A program made the translations under genes and the position numbers. A model generated the notes under the pieces. That model had not been told where the DNA came from. It was given only the letters and a program-made list of their open reading frames with translations, and did not search any database. This document shows, one piece after another, positions 32,996 to 44,721 of a DNA stretch of 64,000 bases; position 1 is the stretch's first letter, and every line of letters begins with the position of its first letter. The DNA is from Beroe forskalii (Eukaryota; Ctenophora; Nuda; Beroida; Beroidae): assembly GCA_011033025.1 (NCBI GenBank), contig WFMF01000266.1, positions 62,001-126,000 on the forward strand, written 5' to 3'.

Positions 32996-33914
32996 TAATT
33001 TAGTAGATTTATATGACGAAGTAAACTACAAACTTGAACCAGAGCTCAATGAAGCTGATTTAAATTTTATTGATTTGAGCTAGATTCTTTTATTTTGAAG
33101 ACAGAATTTAGATAAATTATATTTTATACTTTTAAGCCCAGAAATGTGCTATTCATATGTTATATGTGCTGATCTGTTTACTTCCTCCGATGCATTGGAT
33201 TCTTGAAAAGCTTCTTTCCTATTGAAAATTTGAAAGTATGAATCGACTGTTGATATAGATGCTTCAATATACATACAAAACGTAACGCATTTTAACTGAA
33301 TGTTTTATACCTTATTCAACTCTCATCGAAAATAACGTCATCTATTTTTCTTGAATCAATTTCATTGTCTTAAATTAATTTATTTCATTGCCTTAAACTT
33401 TATAATTTTTAATCGGTCTGATGAGAAGAACGACACTGGCCTCTTAAAACTGGAAATAAGGGCTCGATATTTAAAGTTGCATTTTGAAGTTTGTCATGAA
33501 ATCGAATAATGTGACAGGATGTGGCAATTGTGATATTTAGACGACTTCGTGGTAAGCGCTGTGCATTTTTACCAGAACAATATTATTTTGCGCGGCTTAA
33601 ATGGGAGCGCCGCCGGCCGGCCGCGCGCAGCCGGCAAATTGCATTTCAGCCCGGAAAATCTGCCGTCGTTCATCTCATCTGCACCATCCCCATTTGTTTA
33701 AACCAATCGGACGTTCGTTCGTGAAGGATTCCCGCAGCATGGGCAAGGGGTTTCTGATTAAATCATACTTCAGTATTTTGGGGAGATAAGGTGGGGACAG
33801 ACAGGGTTCTGAAATTGCGATCGTCAAAAACTATACATTTATCTCTTCGAAGTTCAATGCGATACATTTGTAATTTTCTATTCATCTCACCGCCTCCAAT
33901 CTAATAGCATATGA
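32996..33914. other. Zinc-finger 3' flank and left edge of duplicate unit A
   Basis: Similarity to unit B becomes clear at about 33150 (counterpart 46585). Contains a GC-rich inverted repeat (gccggccgg core) at about 33607-33637, also present in unit B at 50808-50836. The site of the unit-B array insertion corresponds to about 33529-33536. No gene seen. Confidence 0.5.
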
Positions 33915-34199
33915 TTGATCAGCAGCCATGGCGAAAATTCGGATGTTGCTGTTGGTGGGATTGGAAGCAACTTAAAGCTCGAAGACGGCAGCACCTCTTC
34001 TCTGCAAGGCCCTGAATCCTATCCGGAACACATCTCTGAGACCTTTCAAAATGCTGCTTATACACCAACTTCCATGATGAAAGAGGAAGTAATTGATGAT
34101 TCGATGACGACTTTTTCAACTTATCACCACGAACAGTTGGATCATAAGGACGGGATTAAGGAACTTTCAACTCATACTATTACTAATGAACGGCTATAA
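33915..34199 (+). CDS. Possible terminal coding exon, unit A
   Basis: Not recognised. An open frame that follows an acceptor-like tgattgatcag (ending 33921) reads about 90 residues, acidic and Ser/Thr-rich, with MMKEEVIDDSM and the end TNERL. If it is an exon, the partner exons were not found. In unit B the same frame has a Gln-to-stop change (caa to taa, near 51191) and an indel, so at most the unit-A copy is functional. Could equally be chance. Confidence 0.3.
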   Translation: MISSHGENSDVAVGGIGSNLKLEDGSTSSLQGPESYPEHISETFQNAAYTPTSMMKEEVIDDSMTTFSTYHHEQLDHKDGIKELSTHTITNERL

Positions 34200-34490
34200 A
34201 TCCCATAGATAAGCAACCCCTTTCAACTCATAACCCACCCCTTTCAACCCATAACCCACCCCTTTCAACCCATAACCCACTAAACCACTCCTCCCCACCC
34301 ATAACCCACCCTTTCGACTCACAACCCATTCCTATCAACTCATAACCCACCACTCCCCACCCACAACCCACCCTTTCGACTCACAACCCACTCCTTACTG
34401 CTCTCCTAAGCAGCTCTGTTGCTCCTCGAACGGCCTTTTCCCTTAATTTTCGAGCATTATCACTAACTTGGGAGCTTTTTCCAATTATAT
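34200..34490 (+). repeat. Degenerate short tandem repeat of acccac type
   Basis: Irregular repeats of about 20 bp (cccctttcaacccataaccc) between 34215 and 34400; a shorter version lies in unit B at 51405-51510. No coding frame. Confidence 0.65.
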
Positions 34491-34493
34491 AAG

Positions 34494-34868
34494 GGGCCAT
34501 CCATAAAAGACGTCCGCAAGGAGGGGGGAGTCTGGCCAATGCGGACGTTTGCGGACGTAGGGGTAGGGGGGACGTCCGCATTTATGAAAATTTTGGTCGA
34601 TTTGACTGGTTTTTCACTAGAAAATATTCGATTTTTTACTTTTTAGAATCTTGACTAATATTTTCGACATTAAGTCAAAGAATAAAGTTTATTTTGTCAC
34701 CATATTTGAGAAAACGGGCATGAAAATGATGACCCAAAAGATTTTCAAGAAAAATGCGGACGTTCTGGGGGGAGGGAGGGGTTTCTGAAATGCGGAAGTT
34801 TGCGGACAAGGGGGAGGGAGGGGTCTAAAATGGCTGAAAATTTGCGGACGTCCTTTATGGATGACCCC
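34494..34868. mobile_element. Harbinger-like MITE, unit A only
   Basis: 375 bp with inverted ends GGGGCCATCCATAAA and TTTATGGATGACCCC, flanked by TAA (34491-34493, 34869-34871). Unit B has the uninterrupted site tatataagggaatccc with one TAA (near 51609-51611). Subterminal repeats of gcggacg are strand-asymmetric. The end sequence GGGGCCATCC is shared with the MITE at 40680. Confidence 0.85.
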
Positions 34869-35034
34869 TAAGGGAATCCCTCATGTCTGCAAATGGGCCA
34901 ATGAAACGATCATGTATAGAGTCATTATAGTACCCAGTGACAACCTTCAGATTTCCGAGATAAGACCACAGAACTTTTTCTTACAAAACTTGTTCTCTGG
35001 AACAATGATTGGCAATTGGTACTCATTTACTGTA

Positions 35035-35500
35035 CAGTGTACACTAGGAAGTGGGTTCTCAGCTCCACCCAAATCGTGAACTCTTCGGTTAACTAAAAAG
35101 TGAGTTCTCAGCTCCACCCAAAGCGTGATCTCATCAGTTCTCTAGGAAGTGAGTTCTCAGCTCCACCCAAAGCGTGATCTCATCAGTTCACTAAGAAGTG
35201 AGTTCTCAGCTCCACCCAAATCGTGATCTCATCAGTTCTCTAGGAAGTGAGTTCTCAGCTCTACCCGAAGCGTGATCTCATCAGTTCTCTAGGAAGTGAT
35301 TTCTCAGCTCTACCCGAAGCGTGATCTCATCAGCTCACTTAGAAGTGATCTCCTTCAGATCCACCCAAATCGTGATCTCATCAGTTCTCTAAGAAGTGAG
35401 TTCTCAGCTCCACCCAAATCGTGATCTCTTCAGTCCACTAGGAAGTGATATCCTTCAGCTCCACCCAAATCGTGATCTCTTCGGTTCGGGAAGTGAGTTC
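35035..35500. repeat. 49-bp minisatellite at the EF-hand gene 3' end, unit A
   Basis: About eight units with 49-bp period (agttctcagctccacccaaa core), running from 35035 into the EF-hand CDS. The unit next to the gene encodes the protein's own C-terminus (PEPKRSRFGWS and stop). Unit B has a shorter array (about five units), so copy number changed after duplication. Confidence 0.9.
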
Positions 35501-35994
35501 TCGGGTTCCTCTTCGGTTTGGAGATGCTCCGTAGGATCGTAGAGCAAGTTCCTGAATTCCGTCTGACTGATTGATCCGTCCTTATCAGCGTCCGTCACGG
35601 CAAATAACCGCTCCACGTCCCCCTCCGTCGCTCCCACTCCGAAGTGACTGAGAGCGTCCTCCAGTTCACCCCGCGTGATAAAGCCATCTCCGTCCTTGTC
35701 GAAGAGTTTGAAGGCCTTGTTGATCTCTATCTCCTGACTGACCTTAGGGTCGAGCATGGCAATGAGTTTGATGAACTCAAGGAAGTCGAGGGTCAGGCCC
35801 CCGTCCGTGTCGTGTTGGTAGATGAGTTGTCGCACCTCATCCATGGGTACGTACAGGTTCATCTTGCCCAGCGCGTAGTAGAACTCTGTAATGGAGATGG
35901 AGCCGCTGCTGTCCACGTCTATCTGGGTGAAACAGTCCTTCAACTCAGTCAACTTCTCAGCTGATATGTTGTCTGTGTCTATTTCCTCCATCAT
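35455..35994 (-). CDS. Four-EF-hand calcium-binding protein (calmodulin/troponin C-like), copy A
   Basis: Small calcium sensor, 179 residues, single coding exon; partner unknown. Four EF-hand loops with the acidic positions in place: DVDSSGSISITE (26-37), DTDGGLTLDFLE (62-73), DKDGDGFITRGE (99-110) and DADKDGSISQTE (135-146). It has the two-lobe calmodulin layout plus a 30-residue C-terminal tail rich in Glu/Pro ending in a basic RSRFGWS. Loop 2 is the least canonical. The protein is identical to copy B although the DNA differs at nine sites, all synonymous. The last codons overlap the minisatellite. Start chosen at the first Met; a second Met follows directly. Confidence 0.93.
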   Translation of the reverse strand: MMEEIDTDNISAEKLTELKDCFTQIDVDSSGSISITEFYYALGKMNLYVPMDEVRQLIYQHDTDGGLTLDFLEFIKLIAMLDPKVSQEIEINKAFKLFDKDGDGFITRGELEDALSHFGVGATEGDVERLFAVTDADKDGSISQTEFRNLLYDPTEHLQTEEEPENSLPEPKRSRFGWS

Positions 35995-37967
35995 AGCTCT
36001 GTGATAGTGATATATTCATATATTGTATGTTGACATGGGAATCGAAAATCAAATATTTGAATCTTGTCGTTGCATATTAACATTGAAATTAAGTTGATCA
36101 AATGAAAAGCAAGAAGGCAAATAATTAGAGCGTGAATCTGAGCACCAGTCAACTTCTATATGAGACAACAGAAAAATGCCAAACACGGAAGCTTGTCTTC
36201 ATTTTGCTAATGCTATTTTCGTAAACTAGGAAATTCCAAAGACTACTGATCATACTATAAGTCACGATGACAGGTGATGTTCTACAATGAAGGAATAATT
36301 ATATGGGCTTAATATTGTGATTTATCGATCCTGTGCTATTGTCTAAGGCAGTATTTTAATAATCTGCTCGCCCATAAGTAATATGTTCTGGCCCCAGGTA
36401 CCTACTATAGTAGACAATAGACCCCCTATCTATAATGATTCATTATTCATATGGGCTGCCCAATCCCATTGCTCTGCATCTTGTGGTAGTCACTGCTGAA
36501 TGTGCGTGTAGTTGACCTCTTTTAGAGAAAATTTTAGAGAAAAAATGGCATTACTTTTAGAGAAAATCATCTCTGGAGGAAAACTTTGCCGCATTTTGTG
36601 CCCTTACGCAGAGACAAGCCTAAATTAGGACAGGAAGATAAGATATGAAAGGTTATGAAAAAATGTATATTGTCTAGCGATGCCAATTAATTTCAGAAAT
36701 TTAAAACTGGAAACTGTTCAAGGGAAATAAATAAATAAATAACTAACAACTGGTCCAGGAATGAATTGGATTCAATAACGGTTGATAAATAAGATTTAAG
36801 CAATGCTGCTCATTAGCAAATAGAAGGTCACAACAAATAAGCAAATATTATACGTATACCCTTAGAACTATTCCACATTTATTCTTCTCAAAAAAACGCT
36901 AATATTTATTTACAAAAACGCTAATTTGTGTCAAGCACCCAGGAATTCTAAGACCGAGCGTTTGTAAATCTTCACCTGCTTGCGAGGCTAGCCAGCATGT
37001 ATCATATTTAAACATATATTCTAGGATTATTGTTTACCCATAATTGGTGGCAATAACTATTTCATACAATATGAACTACCATTTATACCACGCCTTACTG
37101 AAGTCTGAAACAATTACATTCGTACGATTTACGGCCATGCTCGAAAGAGGACTATATATTCATACGTATTGCATAATAAATGTCATTCATATGATCATAA
37201 TTCACGTTTATCCGTGTACGGCGTTGGAACGTTTAAACTTTAACGTTTAAGTGAGCTAGGCTGCAGGAGGCTGGGTCAGTGCTTTACTAACATGTCTGGC
37301 AGCGCACGAATGCCATCATACACTTATAACGTGTGTATAAATATAGATTTCTTGATTACTGAGGTCTGAAGCTGGACAGAAGAGGCCAACTTTGAGCTTT
37401 TGAGATTTGGAGGGATCACGTCCAATATGAATTAAGGCCGGTGTAAAGATAGATTATAGATATTATCCACATGCTAAAATTCATTGTCCCAGTACATCAA
37501 GATTTTAGACTGAAGTTCCACAAACAGAGCTATTTTCAGAATATAAACTTTAAACGATGAATCTTGGAAAGGTAAAATATTTTCAATTTTAAAAGTTAAT
37601 AAAGTTTTAAACCTGAATATTTTCAAGTTTCAGCGTTTATGAAGTTTCTAAGGAAAGTTTCTAACTATTAAGCTTTGACCTTAATTTTCAGACTCGTCCA
37701 AGTTTGTGTGTGTGACTCAGGCATTTCAATTTGAAAATTAAGCTATTAATATTACAATGTCTGTGATGATTATATTCCAATGTGATAAAGATCCAATGGA
37801 TCCATGGCGTTCATTGAATAAATCCATAATGTCCAATGGATCCGTTGGACATGTGTCAATTAGGCAGATGACAACAGGCAAAGCTTGAAGGCTTGACAAA
37901 AATCATTTTGTTTCACCCATTAAAATTTAATTTCACTTTCAGAATTATTCTCATTTCTCGCGACAGC
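35995..37967. other. EF-hand 5' flank and shared intergenic block, unit A
   Basis: Shared with unit B 52591-54735. It should contain the EF-hand promoter. Near 37780-37860 there is a cluster of short palindromic strings around GGATCC (ccaatggatcc, gtccaatggatccg). The small frame at 37044-37250 is kept in both units but has no domain, and conservation here is explained by recent duplication. Confidence 0.5.
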
Positions 37968-37978
37968 CTGTTAAAAAG

Positions 37979-39182
37979 CCTGTGGACAGACAACACGCAG
38001 ACTCCTTCCTCAACTTCATCAACTCCCTGACGGACGACCTCACCTTCACCCTGGAACACCCCTCTCCCGACGGAACCATCCCCTTCCTTGACGTCCTCAT
38101 CCATCCCGACAAGTCCACATCGGTCTACAGGAAACCCACCCACACCAACCTCTACACCCGCTACGACTCCTGCACAACGACTTCCTCCAAGGACAGTGTC
38201 ATCAGATCCCTCACCAGACGGGCCCACAACCTCTGCTCTCCTCAACACCTCGACGCGGAACTTCAGACAGTACGACACACCCTCCTACAGAACGGATTCC
38301 CTCCTCCCGCATCTCCTCCATCATGAGAGGTCTCCCAGAAGTTCAACAATCCCTCCACCCACCAATCTCTCGCTGCCTTCAACAGAGACATCAAACCACG
38401 ACCCTCCTTGAAGACCTTCCTCCCCTTCCATCCCTCCTCTCCAAACCCATCAAGAAGATCCTCAACGACCACGACATCGACGTCACCTTCTCCTCCAACA
38501 CCTCCTCCGGAACCTCCTCACCAAGACAAAGACTACTCCTCCCTCCTCCCAGACTCCCAACACCATCTACGAGATCAGCTGCCTCGACTGCCCCGCCAAG
38601 TACAACGGACAGACCTACCGCCCCCTCCTCGACAGAATGAAAGAACACGAGAGATGCTACAGACTGAATAACGCAGTTGACGACACTACAGACACTGACA
38701 GAGTGAAATCTGCTCCAGCTCATCACTCCCTCACCACCGGACACAACATTGCCTGGAACGACATCCACATCCTCAAGTCCCTCCCCTCCCGCTCCCACCT
38801 AGACCTGACAGAACAGGCTGCCATAGCCACTAGGAAACCATCTATGAACAGAACAGACAGCGCTCCAAAGTGCAACACCCTGTGAAACCCCATCCTCCCC
38901 AAGATCTCCTCAACCTTCAGACCTACTGACTCAGGAATCCTCTTCCCTAACTACTGACACCACTTTTTTCTTGTTTATGTTATTAGTGATATTGTATTTG
39001 ATTATCCCGTCACCTGATCACTCACACCCACCACCCATCCCCCACTCCCTGACACCACTCATTTCATTTATAAGCATCCTCTCACCTTCCATCTTCAGCT
39101 GACGACGATAATCACATGATTTTCGAAAGATCCTGATTTAAAGTTTATCGTATCATTTAAACGTTTTAACTTGCTCTCTAAG
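37979..39182 (+). mobile_element. 5'-truncated Penelope-like element, unit A only
   Basis: Inserted in unit A with an 11-bp target duplication CTGTTAAAAAG (37968-37978, 39183-39193); unit B has one copy of it and no insert. Plus-strand frames give the C-terminal RT tail (IPFLDVLIHPDKSTSVYRKPTHTNLYT at 38072-38155) and, after frameshifts, a GIY-YIG endonuclease (YEISCLDCPAKYNGQTYRP, about 38567-38625; then MKEHERC and LTEQAAIATRKPSMNR). RT linked to GIY-YIG defines Penelope-like elements. Several frameshifts; dead copy. A hammerhead-core-like motif lies at 39099-39128. Confidence 0.88.
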
Positions 39183-39193
39183 CTGTTAAAAAG

Positions 39194-40676
39194 ACCCCAG
39201 TTTTCAATTTGTCTGTCACGTTTATATCATTTCATGTGTCTTTTTTCTGGAAGACGTAATTAGAGACATTCTATCACCTCCATGGAGATCAAGGATGTCC
39301 ATTGTCCGATGAACGCAATGGATCCAATGGACACAGAATACAGATTTATGTTCACTCGACCGTTTATTATTCGGTGATTGTGATCATTAATTGCTACATT
39401 TATAAGTTGAGACAATGACTTTCCATCATTTCCATTCTCCAGTGAACTCCAGGACTCATAATGTAATTAATGGATCCAATGACCATTATTAATTCCATCC
39501 AGTTAAATTAAGGGCATTACAAAAGATGACCTTCCTACCTAATATGCGTTCCTTCACGATAAGAGTGCAAAGTGATGCATGAGTGACAAAATCCAACTAT
39601 AATAATTCCCCCAATAACGTCCAATGAAAAGTCTGCCCGATCTGCATTCCCACGACCATAATAGTACGGTATATATATTGAGATCGCTCAGGCAGCGAGA
39701 GAGCTGAGAGAGACGGTCAACGAAAAGATCGTACGTTTATAATACGGTCTCCGGTAGCATTATATATGTGCATGAAAAACAATGTTAACTGCAATCAATT
39801 AGTAATTAGTATAACTCTAATACAGGCATGACTTGGATATAATATATGTCTAGTTATTAATGCTCATGCGTGGAGTGTACTCCTCTTCTCTCTTCTTCTC
39901 TCTTCTCTCTTCTTCTCTCTTCTCTCTTCTTCTCTCTCTTCTTCCTCTGCGTACGCCAGTAGGTGGAGCTAATGCTCACGGTATATTGCCATGTCTACCA
40001 CACTTCAAAATATACTCCCCTCCTCCAGGACTCCTCCTCCTGGACTCCTCCTCCTACTCTCTCTCTCCGGGTATAATTGAGGCAAACCATAATTGATTGA
40101 CATGTACAACTCCTAAAAAATCATCGGTTTACATATATATTTATTAGTGGAGTCTCTATAACAACTATACGTACTCGAGGGTTGGCAAGCAGTATCATTA
40201 CGAATTTCACTCCAAAAAATCAACCTTCAAAATATATCATTAAATGGCATTGATCCAAATCGTAGGACATTAGAACCGGAAATTCATATTTATCAGTTTA
40301 ACCGACAAATCGGTATTGGTGATAACATGGGCTGCTCTGTGAAAAACTACACGTCGGTAGAGTGGTACTGGTGGAAATGGGTGGGCAGGGGAGCTGGTGG
40401 GCGTGGAGATCCGGGGACGTCCTGTGATAATTGTATTGTTAGAGTCTCCCGAAAGAGATGTGGGACAATCCCTCCTGTACTGGGGTCATGGGACAACATC
40501 TGGCTCTTTAGACCCGTTAATTATGTGGAAACGCTGTTAAAATTCTATTTAATTTTACGTCTACGACCGATGAGCACAGCTTGCGTTAGACGTTATTTCA
40601 CCACATAATGTAACAGCTATCAACTTATTGAAATGTCCCCTTACATACCCCATTCCCCTGATAAGAGTTCTGCCAA
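39194..40676. other. Shared intergenic block, unit A
   Basis: Matches unit B 54745-56159. Holds a CT-rich microsatellite (about 39878-39945 and 40018-40070). The frame at 40327-40608 (MGCSVKNYTSVEWYWWK start) exists in both units, but the unit copies differ at several amino acids, so coding is doubtful. No gene asserted. Confidence 0.5.
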
Positions 40677-40679
40677 TAA

Positions 40680-41027
40680 TGGGCCATCCAGAAATGAGCT
40701 CATCACTTGAGTATGTTTGTATGTTTTGGAAATGATGAGGTAGTGATGAGGTAGTATGTATGTAGGTTTGCGAAAAGATGAGCTCATCACTTAGAGGCGA
40801 TATTTTGACACCAACCACTCGTTGGAAAATTGGACCAATGTTTGACTTAAATTACAATTTAGATGAACTTACTTAAATTGCAGTAGTGACGTCAGTTCAG
40901 CCTTGAAATGATGAGATGAGGTTGGGGTATGAATGTATCTTTCCCAAAAGATGAGGTAGTGATGAGGTAGTATGTATGTATGTTCAAAAAAGGCTGATTT
41001 TTGATGAGCTCATTTCTGGATGGCCCC
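40680..41027. mobile_element. Harbinger-like MITE, unit A only
   Basis: 348 bp, inverted ends of about 25 bp (GGGCCATCCAGAAATGAGCT and complement), flanked by TAA (40677-40679, 41028-41030). Unit B has the empty site (one TAA at 56160-56162). Internal runs of gatgaggtagtatgtatgta are repeated near both ends. Confidence 0.87.
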
Positions 41028-41494
41028 TAATCTTTCAACTTAATTTCATATTCTGTCATGGGTTTTTTATCTCGTTTTTTACGATTCACAGGCCACAGCA
41101 GACACTATGATGTGTGAAGCGACTTGAAATGTTTTTTTTATCTATGATAATAATGTTATTGATATTTGTAAATTTTGTTGTCAGATATTAAGTGTCAAAT
41201 TTTAATTCGTTCATGAATGTTTTTTAATCTATGATAATAATGTTATTGATATTTGTAAATTTTGTTGTCGATTCCCGCACTATATAGAGACATCGCACTA
41301 TATAGAGACAAGCTGTTTTGGAGCCAAAGTTCACATTCTCTAAATAGTGCGTAAAAACACTATATAGAGACAACGCACTTTATAGAGACAATGGAATTCT
41401 ATGACTTGTGTATACAACTGATAATCATGAATTTTAATGCAATAATGATTTGAATAATGTATTATCACATAATATTAAGGGGGGGCACACTTAA

Positions 41495-43544
41495 ATTCAA
41501 GTTTACCGGCCCGCTCAGATGAGTTCATATGCTCATTCTGCAGCATATAAGGGGTACTTTACCGGAAAATATTGATTTTTCTCGGACACATTTTTTGGGA
41601 ATGAGCGGGCAAAGTTGGTATACTATTTCACTGCTAAAGTTTGTTAGTCCATAGCATAATAACCAAACCAGTTTCATGTATGAAAATTTGCATGCATGTA
41701 GATCAACATGTCCACTATATAAACCCAAAGGTTCGTTTGTCAAATCGCAAAATTGACTGAGTTATGGCCATTCTTGTAAGGGCATAAAATTCTAAGAAAA
41801 AGTTTGCTAGCTCCGTCATTTTTGAGCTACAGTGGGATTCCCATAGCAAATGTGTGCCTTTAGAAGATCTACATGCGTGCCGAAGAATGGCCGGGCATCA
41901 GTTATATTTCACAAAGTTATCAAATAAGTGGCAAATTTAACATTTTGCTGTAATTGTACACAATATTTCATCATCCCACAATGAATAATTTCCACCGAGA
42001 ACTAAATATACTTCATTTGATGTAAAATTTCATGCTGTTCAACTTCCCGGAGCCAATTTTGGATTTTTGCTTTTTATTTCTTGATATAACCATTTTTAAG
42101 GGCCAAAAATGCGTGTTTTGGCTATTTTTCAGCCTACGAAAATCGTAGAGACTTCGTTTTGGGCGCAAACGAATCGCAATTATCGAGTTTATATGTGACT
42201 TATGAACAAACATATACTCTAAATCGCTCAGGAAAAAAGTTACGGGCCAAAAACTGTTTTTGTCGTTTCTGGCTTAAAAAAAGGTGAAAAAATCGTATCT
42301 CAGCCCAGGAAGGTCGTAGAGACTTCGTTTTGGGTGCAAACGAATCGGAAACATCAAGTTTATTTGTAACTTGTGAATCAACATGTGCTCTAAAATGCTC
42401 AGAAAAATGGGCCAAAAACCATTTAATCGACCCAAAATATGGCCCTATCTCGGCCCAGGAGTATCATAGAGACTCGATTTTGGGCTCGAAATATTTCGAG
42501 GGGTCATATTTATATATGACTTGTGAACAAACATACAAAACATACAAACGACAAAAAACAGTTTTTGGCCCGTAACTTTTTTCCTGAGCGATTTAGAGTA
42601 TATGTTTGTTCACTAGTCACATATAAACTCGATGATTGCGATTCGTTTGCGCCCAAAACGAAGTCTCTACGATTTTCGTAGGCTGAAAAATAGCCAAAAC
42701 ACGCATTTTTGGCCCTTAAAAATGGTTATATCAAGAAATAAAAAGCAAAAAATCCAAAATTGGCTCCGGGAAGTTGAACAGCATGAAATTTTACATCAAA
42801 TGAAGTATATTTAGTTCTCGGTGGGAAATTATTCATTGTGGGATGATGAAATATTGTGTACAATTACAGCAAAATGTTAAATTTTGCCACTTATTTGATA
42901 ACTATGTGAAATATAACTGATGCCCGGCTTAGCCCTTCGGCACGCATGTAGATCTTCTAAAGGCACCCATTTCCATATGTGGAATCCCACTGTAGCTCAA
43001 AAAATGACGGAGCTAGCAAACTTTTTCTTAGAATTTGGTACCCTTACAAGAATGGCCATAACTCAGTCAATTTTGCGATTTGACAAACAAACCTTTGGGT
43101 TTATATAGTGGACATGTTGATCTCCATGCATTTTGCCCTTTTACCTTTTTTGCCCCTTTGAACTTTTGTTTCGAGACCATTCATTTCGCCTCTTATTTAC
43201 CTTTGAAATTTTGTTAATTTATTCTACTGAGGATATTATTTGTATTTGGTAACTTATTAAAACTCTTTATATGTTAGTTAGTGTTATTTATTGTATTTGT
43301 AACTCGGGTTCCTTTATTAACTTATGACTTTGAAAATTGGATGCAATTAATGTATTTTGTCCAAACAGAGGTGTTAGTGCCTCTTAGGACTATATTTGTT
43401 TAATTCCTGTTTAATTCCTGTTTAATTCCTGCATGCAAATTTTCATACATGAAACTGGTTTGGTTATTAAGCTATGGACTAACACCCCTTATATGCTGCA
43501 GAATGAGCATATGAACTCATCTGAGCGGGCCGATCAACTTGAAT
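41495..43544. mobile_element. Long-arm foldback element nested in the MULE
   Basis: Two inverted arms of about 0.9-1 kb around a loop at about 42430-42530. Ends ATTCAAGTTTACCGGCCCGC and its near complement, each flanked by TTAA (41491-41494, 43545-43548). The left arm has about 100 bp extra at 41545-41650; the right arm a 300-bp insertion at about 43130-43430, bounded by atgca. No coding capacity. It truncates the MULE transposase frame. TTAA flanks and structure resemble the foldback in CHMP5. Confidence 0.85.
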
Positions 43545-44721
43545 TTAAGAGGAAGGAAGGGAAGAGCTCCGATCATCTGGAAGGCCTTCCTCACCGCAGA
43601 TCCGCTGACCTTGTACTCTGGAACCAGGTCTGACTGAGATAGCTTCCTTGTAGTGGAAGAACCACCCTCTGAGGGTGGTTCCGGGCCAGATGTTGAGGAC
43701 AGCGTTCTGCAGGGCCTTCTCGTAGTCCACCAGCACGGAGTCAGGATGGAAGGGTCCCCGGGTGTCCAGAAGGTTGGTGTAGAGGATCTCCGTCTTCCCA
43801 GGAAGCAGTCCGTAGTAGCAGGGAATCCATAGCCGTAATCAAGGAGCCCATGGACAGTCAGGAGCTGGGTGAACATGGAGGGAGCCACCTTGAAGGTTCC
43901 GTCGATCACCAGGTGAGGAGCTTCAGCGAGGGCAGAGAGGTTGTCCTGGGTGCCGAAGAGGAAGGATCTCCGGAGGTGTGGGGTGTACTCCGAGTCCCAG
44001 AGGAGCATGTCGTCACCGCTGGCAGTCTGCAGGTAGGAGGGAGGGATCACCAGGGTCTCCAGGGAGGTAGGGTTGACAGGGTGGTGGTTGGACTTCTGGC
44101 GGGAGAGGCGGGCCATCTTCACCAGGGCGTTCTCATGGCATCCAAGGAGGGATTTGGCCTCAAAGTCCAGCTCAGCTTGGCAGGCAGCAGCAAGGTGTTT
44201 GAAGAGGCCTTCCTCTTCAGGGTCTTCTTGGCAAGGTGGACAGCGATGTGGCCGGGTTGTTCATCATGGTTGTGGGAAGGAGGAGGACAGGTGGGTGAGG
44301 AGTCTTGAAGGGTGAGCCGAGCAGGACATCCCCGAGGAGCTTCTGTGCACTTCCAGTAGGAGCGGTCCCCACGCTGCTTCTCCCTGCAGTACCGGAAGCC
44401 AAGCCAGATGATGTTGGTGCCTCCTCGCTTGCCAGTGGTGTACTCAAGGGGAGGAAGGGAGACAGGAGGAGAGGGGGCGGGAGCAGGGTCAGCAGGAGGA
44501 GCTGGAGGAGGAGGGGTAGGAGGAGGTGTAGGAGCAGGGTCTGATGAAGGTGCTGGAACAAGGGGAGGAGGGGGAGGAAGAGTTAGGTGTCCTAGGTCAT
44601 CTGTCTGCAGTATGCTGTTCAGGTGCTGGAACGTTGTCTGTAGAGTAGACATCGTTGCGAATGGGATACTTAGCCTTGATAAACCCCATATATATACTAG
44701 CGGTGACGAGATACGCAACAT
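43545..44721 (-). pseudogene. MULE transposase with FLYWCH zinc finger, broken
   Basis: N-terminal proline-rich stretch (about 44480-44590), then a FLYWCH-type zinc finger (GTNIIWLGFRYCREKQRG, SYWKCTEAPRGCPARLTL, HNHD; about 44265-44445). After a frameshift near 44120-44150 comes the MULE catalytic domain: HLVIDGTFKVAPSMFTQLLTVHG (about 43845-43915) with the first catalytic Asp, then in another frame VLVDYEKALQNAVLNIWPGT (about 43680-43740) with the second. The domain stops at the foldback insertion, so the rest, including the catalytic Glu, is missing. DNA-cutting transposase by family; inactive here. Confidence 0.85.

Noticed and set aside
35644..35964. Plus-strand frame opposite the EF-hand CDS (also 52240-52560)
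   Set aside because: Shadow frame; it changes amino acids between copies where the EF-hand frame does not.
37044..37250. Small frame conserved in both duplicate units
   Set aside because: Conservation is fully explained by recent duplication; no domain, no splice or codon evidence.
38391..38798. Minus-strand frame over the Penelope-like element
   Set aside because: Shadow of the plus-strand RT tail and GIY-YIG frames, which carry the recognisable motifs.
40327..40608. Cys/Trp-rich small frame (W and C spacing recalling RING-H2 small subunits)
   Set aside because: The unit-B copy (55835-56068) differs at many residues, the ligand set is incomplete, and no partner exon was found.
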